Below, piece by piece: positions 17,429 through 24,505 of a stretch of 64,000 nucleotides of DNA. Position 1 is the first letter of the stretch. Each line of letters opens with the position of its first letter. The position numbers and the translations under genes were made by a program. Under the pieces are notes generated by a model. The model worked only from the letters and a program-made list of their open reading frames with translations. It was not told the origin of the DNA and did no database searches. This stretch comes from Bacillus infantis NRRL B-14911 (lineage in GTDB: Bacteria > Bacillota > Bacilli > Bacillales > Cytobacillaceae). The stretch lies in NCBI RefSeq assembly GCF_000473245.1, contig NC_022524.1, forward strand, positions 2,752,501-2,816,500. The letters run 5' to 3'.

Positions 17429-17659
17429 CTAGATGTTGTTATTTTTCACACTTCTGCTGTCATCCTGCTCACCATCCCACACTACACCTGCCGGCATCGC
17501 CAGAAAAACCCCGTCAGCAGACTGCTGTCCAAATCCCTGATTTTTCTTTCCATTCACGGCTTTGTTAACCGTAATATTCTGGCCAAATACTATGCCATTA
17601 CCATGATCAGAACTTCTTATTGATGTCTTGCCTATGGTTACACGCGCAGGATAGAACAT
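17429..17659 (-). CDS. GerPA/GerPF-like spore protein, copy 1
   Basis: 76 residues. It shares a central pattern with its two neighbours: FGQNITVNKAVNGKKNQGFGQ, compare NIGQN...KKNQGYGQ and NMGPN...KRNQGFGE. This matches the short GerPA/GerPF type associated with the inner spore coat and passage of germinants. It ends in an acidic stretch SRSVKNNNI like copy 3. The ATG at 17659 is preceded by AAAAGGGGGAAAAGC. Divergent from copy 2 across an 88-bp promoter region. Functional assignment comes from family resemblance only. Confidence 0.7.
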   Translation of the reverse strand: MFYPARVTIGKTSIRSSDHGNGIVFGQNITVNKAVNGKKNQGFGQQSADGVFLAMPAGVVWDGEQDDSRSVKNNNI

Positions 17660-17747
17660 GCTTTTCCCCCTTTTCTTCGCAACGCCCGTTTATCATAAAT
17701 TATGCTGAGCTGAATATACTTAGAAGCAAACAAAGGGGGAGATATAA

Positions 17748-17999
17748 TTGCCGGCTCCTGCGCCATTTATCAATATCAACATCTGCGCAATCAAGATCAA
17801 TTCTTTCGAGAATGCTTCCGCTGTCAATATCGGCCAGAACCTTCTTGCCGAGTGGCATAATTCGGATAAAAAGAATCAGGGCTACGGACAGAATTTTGGG
17901 GATGCAAGCGGATTTATCGGTACAAAGGGAATCGTTGATGACCGTGATCAGCTTGACTCCAATTCGACCTTCGATTCTGCGAGAATTCCAAATCTGTAG
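17748..17999 (+). CDS. GerPA/GerPF-like spore protein, copy 2
   Basis: 83 residues from a TTG at 17748 with AAGGGGGAGATA upstream. It starts MPAPAPFININICAIKINSF and contains the shared motif NIGQNLLAEWHNSDKKNQGY. The central glycine, asparagine and glutamine positions align with copies 1 and 3. Likely a small coat-associated protein expressed during sporulation. Copy 3 follows immediately, so the two are probably one transcript. Confidence 0.7.
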   Translation: MPAPAPFININICAIKINSFENASAVNIGQNLLAEWHNSDKKNQGYGQNFGDASGFIGTKGIVDDRDQLDSNSTFDSARIPNL

Positions 18000-18005
18000 G
18001 GAGTG

Positions 18006-18245
18006 ATGCCAGTGATATTTGCCCCCATGGTGGTAAATCTTCTCGCCTTAAAGGTCAATGTGCTTGACCATGCTTCTATTGTGAATATGGGGCCGAACCA
18101 ATTTATCGACCAGTTCATCTCGTATAAGAGAAACCAGGGATTTGGCGAACAAAATGGAGACGTCTCGCCTGTGAATATCCCTATATCCTGGATTGCCGAT
18201 CCTGACCTGAATGATTCCAACTCAGTGAAAAACAGTGTGATATAG
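18006..18245 (+). CDS. GerPA/GerPF-like spore protein, copy 3
   Basis: 79 residues if the ATG at 18006 is used. A GTG at 18003 and a GTG at 18012 are alternatives; the last has the best spacing from GGGAG. The shared motif reads NMGPNQFIDQFISYKRNQGF, and the C-terminus NDSNSVKNSVI matches copy 1. The gene begins about six bases after the stop of copy 2. A strong bidirectional terminator follows. Confidence 0.7.
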   Translation: MPVIFAPMVVNLLALKVNVLDHASIVNMGPNQFIDQFISYKRNQGFGEQNGDVSPVNIPISWIADPDLNDSNSVKNSVI

Positions 18246-18273
18246 AAAAAGCCCGCTGGAGCGGGCTTTTTCT
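18244..18273. terminator. Strong bidirectional terminator
   Basis: AGAAAAAGCCCGC and GCGGGCTTTTTCT around TGGA, between convergent copy 3 and the HTH/F1-beta fusion gene. Confidence 0.9.
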
Positions 18274-19340
18274 TATGATTCTTTCTCCTGATGGCTGGCC
18301 AGGCTTCCAATATAGGCCAGCTCATCTGCCGAATAAGCATCTGCACCGCCATCCAGGATTTTTCGGACGTCAGACAGGTTTTCCTGAAGAGACACCGATT
18401 GCCCTTTTTGGCCTGTAAATGCTTCTGCTGTATAAAAAGGCTGGGTCAGATAGGCTTCCAGCAATGCCCCGCGCTGATACCCCAGTGTTTCAGAAGATGG
18501 AAGCCTCTTTATTCCCCCGGCTTGGACAAGCGCCTTTAACTCCTTATATCGGCGAAGGAGCTTTTGCGCCTTCTGCTGGATGGTCAGATGGGCCTGATCC
18601 AGATATGCCCCCTCAAGGACAGATGAGGCAGAATAAATAGGATTCACGGCAGGATATAAATGCCTGGCAGCAAGGTCGGCATCAAACTGCCATAAGGTTT
18701 CCAGCGGCCCGTAAGGAAATTCTTCATCTACTGCCTCCCCTTTTAAATCGAGGAGGAAGGTCGTTACTGATCCCGGACCGCCAGCATCCAGCCTGCCCTG
18801 CAAATCATGTATGGTTCCGTTTACCACATGTGCTCTGTCAGCAGCAAACAGAACATCTTGATTTTTTGAATGGTCAGTGAGAAGTTGGTATGCGTCCTCA
18901 ATGGTTGCGGCAGAAAAATCGGTGTTGATCAGAATATCCTGGAGTTCTGGATACTCCCCTTCCGGAATGAGCAGGATTGTCTTGTAGCCTTCCTTCTTCA
19001 GCCGGAAAAATATCTCTGTCAGGAGGACAAGCTGCCCCATTCCCGGCCTTGCGACAAGACCGGCTGTCCCTCCTTTAGCCAGTGGTGCAAACAGATCGAG
19101 CGCCTTGATCTTCGTTTCAATCATCTCTGCCTTCTCCCCTCTAATGATCAAATCATCCAGGCTGCATTCTGCCAGTTCAGCAAGCGCAGCAATTGTCCTG
19201 ACCTCTGCCCTTCCTACAGGGATCTTGCCGGTGCATAAATTGGAGACTGTAGCCGGACGAAGTCCGACTGACTTGGCGGCTGCAGTTAAATTCGGGACTT
19301 TTCTCCGAAGCAAGGCAACATTCAGGCTTAAATTTTCCAA
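18273..19340 (-). CDS. HTH protein fused to degenerate F1-ATPase beta-like domain
   Basis: 355 residues from a TTG at 19340, chosen for the AAGGAGGTGG site. Residues 5-62 form an XRE-like helix-turn-helix (TAAAKSVGLRPATVSNLCTG). Residues 75-350 resemble the F1/V1 ATPase beta subunit: ALDLFAPLAKGGTAGLVARPG aligns with the P-loop entry, RHLYPAVNPIYSASSVL with the YPAVDPLDSTSR segment, and LTQPFYTAEAFTGQKGQSVSL with LSQPFHVAEVFTG of the C-terminal domain. Walker A GGAGVGKT is replaced by ARPGMGQL (97-104) with no lysine, so ATP hydrolysis is unlikely. Probably a DNA-binding regulator with a sensor or assembly domain recruited from the ATP synthase; role unknown. Two palindromes lie at its promoter. 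Confidence 0.85.
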   Translation of the reverse strand: MENLSLNVALLRRKVPNLTAAAKSVGLRPATVSNLCTGKIPVGRAEVRTIAALAELAECSLDDLIIRGEKAEMIETKIKALDLFAPLAKGGTAGLVARPGMGQLVLLTEIFFRLKKEGYKTILLIPEGEYPELQDILINTDFSAATIEDAYQLLTDHSKNQDVLFAADRAHVVNGTIHDLQGRLDAGGPGSVTTFLLDLKGEAVDEEFPYGPLETLWQFDADLAARHLYPAVNPIYSASSVLEGAYLDQAHLTIQQKAQKLLRRYKELKALVQAGGIKRLPSSETLGYQRGALLEAYLTQPFYTAEAFTGQKGQSVSLQENLSDVRKILDGGADAYSADELAYIGSLASHQEKES

Positions 19341-19361
19341 ATATTCCACCTCCTTCTTAAG

Positions 19362-19377
19362 AGTAATATAAATTACT
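19362..19377. promoter_or_regulatory. Palindromic operator candidate, proximal copy
   Basis: AGTAAT-ATAA-ATTACT, 22 bp upstream of the TTG start of the HTH/F1-beta gene. Same arms as the distal copy. Confidence 0.55.
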
Positions 19378-19407
19378 TTATAAAGCAACACAAACTTACT
19401 TTTAAAG

Positions 19408-19421
19408 GTAATTATAATTAC
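19408..19421. promoter_or_regulatory. Palindromic operator candidate, distal copy
   Basis: GTAATTATAATTAC is a perfect 14-base palindrome, centred 45 bp from the proximal copy (about four helical turns). The pair suggests cooperative binding, possibly by the HTH protein itself. Confidence 0.55.
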
Positions 19422-19453
19422 TACGAAAACAAAATAAGAAGGCTCTCGCCTCC

Positions 19454-19954
19454 TCAACTCAGATAAAGAATCATATGGTCTTCGTCATAATAGTTTTCAC
19501 CAATTTTCAATGCCCTTTTTTCAACACCATATACAGTAAATCCAAATGACGCATACAGCCTTTTGGCAGGCTCATTCCCACTTTCAACTGAGAGGGTGAC
19601 CTGTTCTATATTATGGTCACCAGAGGCTTCAGAAAGAGCAGCTTCAATCAGCTTCCTTGCAGCTCCCCTGCCCCTATATTCAGGCTTTACGTACACGGCT
19701 GCAATTATGGCCCGATGCTTAAGCTTTAATTTAGTCTCCTTGATCAAAGCTGCCGTTCCGGCCAAAGCTCCTTTCTCAAATATGCCAAACTCTGCAGAGA
19801 GACCTGAGGCAAAACGCTTGGCGTAGAAATCGGCAGGGTTTCCGCATTCTTCTTCATAACTGGAAGCAAATGCTTCCGGTTTATTTTGCAGTGCTTCAAG
19901 CCGCAGCTTTTTGTATTCTTCTGCGTCTTCTGCCAGCAGCTTCCTGATTATCAT
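19454..19954 (-). CDS. GNAT family N-acetyltransferase
   Basis: 166 residues with the GNAT fold. The acetyl-CoA pyrophosphate loop is VKPEYRGRGAARKLIEAAL (about residues 93-111), with the usual strand VTLSVESGNEPAKRLYASFGF after it. Substrate not readable; homologues acetylate small amines, polyamines or protein N-termini. GAGGAG before the ATG at 19954. The stop codon is 113 bp upstream of the HTH/F1-beta start, so the two could be co-transcribed, but the operators between them suggest a separate promoter. Confidence 0.88.
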   Translation of the reverse strand: MIIRKLLAEDAEEYKKLRLEALQNKPEAFASSYEEECGNPADFYAKRFASGLSAEFGIFEKGALAGTAALIKETKLKLKHRAIIAAVYVKPEYRGRGAARKLIEAALSEASGDHNIEQVTLSVESGNEPAKRLYASFGFTVYGVEKRALKIGENYYDEDHMILYLS

Positions 19955-20141
19955 ATTTACTCCTCCTCTTTAACTGATTCAATTATGGCACAGGAAGAAG
20001 AATACCAATAGCTATTAAAAAAATGTGTCTGATTTTCTTTGAAACAGCTAAACTTCCAATCATTTTGGCATGAATAGCATATCTGAAAATAAGATAAATA
20101 ATAAACAATGATCCCTGGAAACTTATAAAGCAGGTGATAGG

Positions 20142-20621
20142 ATGGACCTCGAAAAAATGAAGCAATGGATGGAGCTTGCCCAGAAGGTGCAGGGCGGGGA
20201 TTTTTGGAACCAGGTATTTGAACAGGGGCCAGGAGGCCAATTCGGGGAATCTGCGGCTTTCAACAGCTTTGCCGGCGAGCCGGGGGAAGCCGGCTACCGG
20301 AAGTCAGCCGAATTTCCGCTAGTGGATATATACGAAACAGAAACACAAATCATCCTGCTGGCAGGTCTGCCAGGCATCCAAAGGGAGGATGTCCAGCTGT
20401 TCCTCCAGGGTGACAGGCTGATCATCAGGGGAACTATTTACGTACCATACAGCGGTATAAAGAATATTCAAAAAGAAAGATTCCATGGGAATTTTGAAAG
20501 AGCTGTAAAACTTCCTGCCATTCCCAATGATAATAAACTTTCAGCAAAATTTATCAACGGCCTCCTGGAGATCAGCTACGGGAAGATCTCCCAGCCAGAG
20601 GAACAGATACCGATTGAATGA
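20142..20621 (+). CDS. Hsp20/alpha-crystallin family protein
   Basis: 159 residues. The alpha-crystallin domain spans about 62-150: FPLVDIYETETQIILLAGLPG, then RLIIRGTIY, and ends NGLLEISYGK. Small heat-shock proteins hold unfolded clients; several Bacillus members (CotM, YocM) are spore or stress proteins. The N-terminal 55 residues are glycine-rich and variable. The ATG at 20142 follows GGTGATAGG. It is 29 bp upstream of a coiled-coil gene and almost certainly co-transcribed. Confidence 0.85.
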   Translation: MDLEKMKQWMELAQKVQGGDFWNQVFEQGPGGQFGESAAFNSFAGEPGEAGYRKSAEFPLVDIYETETQIILLAGLPGIQREDVQLFLQGDRLIIRGTIYVPYSGIKNIQKERFHGNFERAVKLPAIPNDNKLSAKFINGLLEISYGKISQPEEQIPIE

Positions 20622-20650
20622 AAAACAAGGACTTAATGGTGTGGTGAGAT

Positions 20651-21322
20651 ATGGCGTTTAAACATTTACTTGGCAAGGTTCACGGTGACCGTCTGGCCGG
20701 GCTTGAATCTAGGATCGAATCTCTTGAAGATGAGTCTAAAAAAATCAGGACATGCGATGTCCATATCAGGCGTTTCCTAACCATCGAGAAAGAATTGGGC
20801 AGCCTGGTCGCCCTGAAAAAGAAATTCACAGCCCGGACACCTGCCGCTGGCATAAAACAAACCCCCGGTCCTGCTCTAGAAAATAATCAGGTTGAAAAAA
20901 TGATTGATGCAGCACTCGGCCGCTGTCTCCAACAGATAGGAAACCTGGAGCAGCGTCTCCGGAATACTGAAAATGCCCTTTCCCGCCTGGAGAAAGAGAA
21001 TTCAGAACTGAGGCGGGAAATCTCTGCTTTATATGCTGTCACAAAAGAAAATCCCCATGTGGACATACCTTCTGCCCAGACTGACCCCAAGAGCTCTCCA
21101 CCTGTCATTTTTCAGGAATTCCATATTGACAGGTTCATAGTCGATAAATACGAATTGACCAATAATATCAATCAGCTGGGGGTAAAGGAACTCAGCGGCC
21201 AGATGAATATCGGCGCAACCTACGGAGGCGGCATCAGTCCACAGGACTTTTCCGGCAGCGAAGAAGAAAGCTCTGACTCATTAAAGGAAAAAGAAGGCGG
21301 TGAAGAACATTCTCCAGAGTGA
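20651..21322 (+). CDS. Coiled-coil protein of unknown function, Hsp20 partner
   Basis: 223 residues. A helical, heptad-rich region covers about 75-138 (LEQRLRNTENALSRLEKENSEL). A distinctive block at about 157-195 includes FQEFHIDRFIVDKYELTNNI and ends GQMNIGATYGGG. The MNIG-type ending recalls GerP small proteins, but this is only a resemblance. The C-terminus is an acidic tail. GTGGTGAG precedes the ATG. I do not recognise a named family. The pairing with an Hsp20 suggests a coat or aggregate-binding function; this is inference. Confidence 0.65.
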   Translation: MAFKHLLGKVHGDRLAGLESRIESLEDESKKIRTCDVHIRRFLTIEKELGSLVALKKKFTARTPAAGIKQTPGPALENNQVEKMIDAALGRCLQQIGNLEQRLRNTENALSRLEKENSELRREISALYAVTKENPHVDIPSAQTDPKSSPPVIFQEFHIDRFIVDKYELTNNINQLGVKELSGQMNIGATYGGGISPQDFSGSEEESSDSLKEKEGGEEHSPE

Positions 21323-21343
21323 GTGTTCTGTTCACCGTCTTTT
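21294..21343. terminator. Terminator between convergent genes
   Basis: GGTGAAGAACA pairs with TGTTCTGTTCACC with a small bulge, followed by GTCTTTT. It overlaps the stop codon of the coiled-coil gene. Confidence 0.65.
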
Positions 21344-21907
21344 GCTATCTGGTCTAACAGGCTCTGAAAAACCTTCTCTTTTCACGATTTCAGCATGCTC
21401 TTTTGCCAAATTTAATAGCGGGAAGCTGCCGGCCTGGATTGCAGCCATCAGTTCACTAGCCTGATTCCTTGCAAGATTATACATTTCTCTAGTTATTATG
21501 CCGGCATTATGGGCATCCTCCAGTTCTTCTTCATCCAGCAGATATACATTTCCTGCTGGCAGTACAACGATATCCAGGAACAGATCATCCATCCAGGGAA
21601 TATTTTCTTCGAGTCCAATCTCATGACAGATATCGATATACCATTGGAGAATTTCTCCGTTCTCATCCATCATGGTCGTTACCGTATAAAATTTTCCCTC
21701 CGGAAAATGCTGAAGCCAGCTGTAGCCATCGGCAGCAATGCATATCTCTTTTTCTTCGTATTTGACTGTCAGTTTTTCCGTAACTTTGATCAACTCAATG
21801 AGAGCTAAGTGGCCCGTGAATTCTTTAGCATCGAGCCAGCATTGTGAATAAGCTCTGTCGGTAACACGCTTCCATGCGCCTCTCCTTCCGTCTACCCGTT
21901 TAAGCAT
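21332..21907 (-). CDS. DUF402 domain protein
   Basis: 191 residues. The beta-rich DUF402 core contains WLQHFPEGKFYTVTTMMDENG, WYIDICHE and DLFLDIVVLPAGNVYLLDEEEL, with the conserved acidic residues expected for metal binding. Characterised DUF402 proteins include nucleoside tri- and diphosphatases (Ntdp) and FomD; this one is not clearly Ntdp. The ATG at 21907 follows AAGGAGGATATC. Convergent with the Hsp20 operon. Confidence 0.8.
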   Translation of the reverse strand: MLKRVDGRRGAWKRVTDRAYSQCWLDAKEFTGHLALIELIKVTEKLTVKYEEKEICIAADGYSWLQHFPEGKFYTVTTMMDENGEILQWYIDICHEIGLEENIPWMDDLFLDIVVLPAGNVYLLDEEELEDAHNAGIITREMYNLARNQASELMAAIQAGSFPLLNLAKEHAEIVKREGFSEPVRPDSKRR

Positions 21908-22057
21908 AAAGATATCCTCCTTGTAAATACAGCAAAAAACTAAGTCTATTTTTATATAAATGTATTCACTTTTTTAATTCTTTTGACCAGCAATCCATTC
22001 CCCTTTTCAGCATAAAGCTAGTACCCTTATGGAGGCACATACGTCCCTCTACCCAGG

Positions 22058-23281
22058 TTATTCCCTTTCAGTTCCTTGTACCTGATGACCGGTCTGATTA
22101 TTTAGAAATGCAAAATAAGGATGAAGGAGTCCTATTGCAGATGCTGTGATGATCAATATCCCAATAAGGAGGAACATGGGCCTGACTCCCCAAAGGCTTC
22201 CCAAAAGGGTTCCTGCAAGCACTCCCAAGGGCATCGCCCCCCTGATGATGAACAGCCTGGCCGAGAAAACTTTTCCTCTCAAATAGTCCGGTACCGTCTG
22301 CTGATAGATGACTGTACTTTGTATATTGAAAAATGCCATAAAAATTCCGGCAGCTGCTTCAATCGCTACCGCGGCTGCAAGACTGGCGTTAAACGCCAGC
22401 AGGATATAAGTCGATCCTCCTGCCATTAGCGCGCCAAGGATAGAAGTGCGGCGATTGCTTATTCGCACCTTCCCGACAAGAAGCGTGCCGGCAAGATAGC
22501 CCACCGGAAAGCCCGCCATAAAGAGGCCGTAGCTGCCGTAGCTCTCTGAAAGTTCGTCAGTTATGTACGGAAGATTAAGGACCATGGCGGCTCCTACCCC
22601 AAACTGGACGAAAGCAAGGAAAATCCCAAGCCACAGCAGCAGAGGGTTCCTAATATAATAGAAGATTCCCTCCTTGAATTCTTCAATCCATGTTTTTCTG
22701 ATGGTCCTTTCTTCTTCTGGTTCTGCAATAAATAAAAGAAAGCTGCCGCTTATCAGCAGAAAAATTGTCACGAGCAGCAGACTCACCTCTGTCCCTGCTC
22801 TCTCAATAACAACCCCGCCCGTCATCGGGATGATCATGGACAGCAGTCTGACTGTACCGTCGAGTACAGCGTTGGCAGACTGCAGACTGTCTCCTTTTAT
22901 CAGCGAAGGAAGTAAGGCCTGGCTTGCCGGGACATAAAATGGAGACACCAGCCCTACAGCGATCTGGGCAGCGTAAATATGCCAAACTTCAAGCTGGCTG
23001 GTACTGATCATCACAAAAGGAAGAAGAAAAAAAAGACTTCTTGTCCATTGTGAGACTACCATGATCCACTTGCGGCTCCATTTGTCGATAAATGGCCCTG
23101 AAATAAGCTGAAGGATGAGGGAGGGCAGATAATACAGCAGCCACATGCTGCCAAGAGCCAGCTTTGATCCTGTCAATTCATATACCATGATCGAATTACA
23201 GAAGGTGCCGAGTGCTCCCCCTGCTTCTGAAGCGGCTGCACCTGCCCATAAATAACGGAACGGCTTCAGTTTCCAGATCAT
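22058..23281 (-). CDS. MFS transporter
   Basis: 407 residues with 12 membrane segments. The loop 2-3 motif is FIDKWSRKWIMVVSQWTRSLFFL, and VPASQALLPSLIKGDSLQSANA and SVIYQQTVPDYLRGKVFSARL are typical of the enterobactin-exporter/macrolide-efflux-like branch. Substrate unknown, probably drug efflux. Its start overlaps the stop of the upstream ArsR-type regulator by four bases (ATGA), so expression is coupled. Confidence 0.88.
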   Translation of the reverse strand: MIWKLKPFRYLWAGAAASEAGGALGTFCNSIMVYELTGSKLALGSMWLLYYLPSLILQLISGPFIDKWSRKWIMVVSQWTRSLFFLLPFVMISTSQLEVWHIYAAQIAVGLVSPFYVPASQALLPSLIKGDSLQSANAVLDGTVRLLSMIIPMTGGVVIERAGTEVSLLLVTIFLLISGSFLLFIAEPEEERTIRKTWIEEFKEGIFYYIRNPLLLWLGIFLAFVQFGVGAAMVLNLPYITDELSESYGSYGLFMAGFPVGYLAGTLLVGKVRISNRRTSILGALMAGGSTYILLAFNASLAAAVAIEAAAGIFMAFFNIQSTVIYQQTVPDYLRGKVFSARLFIIRGAMPLGVLAGTLLGSLWGVRPMFLLIGILIITASAIGLLHPYFAFLNNQTGHQVQGTERE

Positions 23282-24327
23282 TCACATCCACCCCTCAGAT
23301 ACCTCTCGAGCTCTCTTCCCAAAGAAAGGACCGCTTCTTTTTTCAGCCTGTATTTATGATTGTGCACTTCTGCAAGCTTGGCTGCCCTGAGAATCTTAAG
23401 ATGATGGTGTACAGTCGATTTCCCGATATTCAGCTCCTCGGTAATATCCTGCAATGGCAGGTCCTCCTTGAAAAGGAGCTTGACAATTCGTAGCCTGAAT
23501 TCATCACCGAGCGCCTTTTGCTTTTGAACCAGGAAATAATCCGGACTGTCCGGCACATCAGCCGGCAGGCTGCTGTTTGAAACCGGATAATAAAATACCT
23601 TTGTGCCTTCCAGATCTGCTTCAATGGTCCAGGGACGGTACACATATTGCGGAATCAGCCTGACAGTAAAAACACCAGGCTCTGGAAGGTAGGCAATTCC
23701 CCCTGTTGCCTGTTCAGCAAGGTCTTCAGGGGACGTCCTGGCAGCCAGCAGTTTTTTGTCATGAACATCTTTTTCCAGTATTGCTGAAAGCCTGTGTTTA
23801 TCCGGTTCAATGGCTGCCAGGTACCAGCCTTCCATACTGGCAATAAAATGCTTCTTCAGTTTCCCTGGCGATTCCTTAAAGATATAGGCGATATATGCCG
23901 GGAAAAATTTATGCCCTTCCACATGACGGATTAATTCTTCAAGGGATTCAGCATGCCCGGAGGCTGCACGCTTCCTCGCTTCTTCTTTTTCCTGGCCCAG
24001 AAAAGGCAGACAGATCTGCTTCAGCTCTTTTCCATCCATTTTCTCTACAGCTGAAATAAATTCCTGCAGGGTGCGGGCTTCCACATGATGCAGAAGCTGA
24101 AGCAGCGACTTCCATGTATTATTCTTTTCAATATGATCCAGCTGATCCTTAAGGCCGCGAGAGGCCCCCGACCTGATTCCTGAAAGTTTTGCTGAATGCT
24201 CAAGCGTGTCAATCAGCGCCCCGTTGGTCACTGCTGCTATGCCAAGGGCGCACTCCCATAAAAGGGAATGGCTGAACTCCAGCTTGTAGCTCTCTCTCTT
24301 TCTTCCGGATAGATTAATATGTTCCAT
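23278..24327 (-). CDS. ArsR-type regulator with long N-terminal domain
   Basis: 349 residues from the ATG at 24327, which has GGGAG six bases away; an ATG two codons earlier has no room for one. The C-terminal part (about 255-335) is a winged helix: ALGDEFRLRIVKLLFKEDLP, then LNIGKSTVHHHLKILRAAKL. The first 250 residues form a large helical domain, probably ligand binding. It likely controls the MFS gene that overlaps it. An inverted repeat lies upstream. Confidence 0.82.
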   Translation of the reverse strand: MEHINLSGRKRESYKLEFSHSLLWECALGIAAVTNGALIDTLEHSAKLSGIRSGASRGLKDQLDHIEKNNTWKSLLQLLHHVEARTLQEFISAVEKMDGKELKQICLPFLGQEKEEARKRAASGHAESLEELIRHVEGHKFFPAYIAYIFKESPGKLKKHFIASMEGWYLAAIEPDKHRLSAILEKDVHDKKLLAARTSPEDLAEQATGGIAYLPEPGVFTVRLIPQYVYRPWTIEADLEGTKVFYYPVSNSSLPADVPDSPDYFLVQKQKALGDEFRLRIVKLLFKEDLPLQDITEELNIGKSTVHHHLKILRAAKLAEVHNHKYRLKKEAVLSLGRELERYLRGGCE

Positions 24328-24379
24328 AGACATCTCCCTTACAAAGATACGGCGTATTATTAAATATTTTAAATTATCC

Positions 24380-24416
24380 GAAACTTTTATTCAATATATT
24401 CAGAACCGAAAGTTTC
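24380..24416. promoter_or_regulatory. Inverted repeat upstream of the ArsR-type gene
   Basis: GAAACTTT at 24380-24387 and AAAGTTTC at 24409-24416, 21 bases apart, in the promoter region. Candidate operator for autoregulation. Confidence 0.45.
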
Positions 24417-24439
24417 AAAAATATCGAATAGTTAAAAAT

Positions 24440-24467
24440 CAAGGCACCGGCGTATGCCGATGCCTTG
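24440..24467 (-). terminator. Terminator of the lipase gene
   Basis: CAAGGCA and TGCCTTG arms with inner CGGC/GCCG, followed on the minus strand by ATTTTTAAC. Confidence 0.8.
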
Positions 24468-24505
24468 AATCATATCTTTTAATAAGAAGGCTATGATACT
24501 TTATC

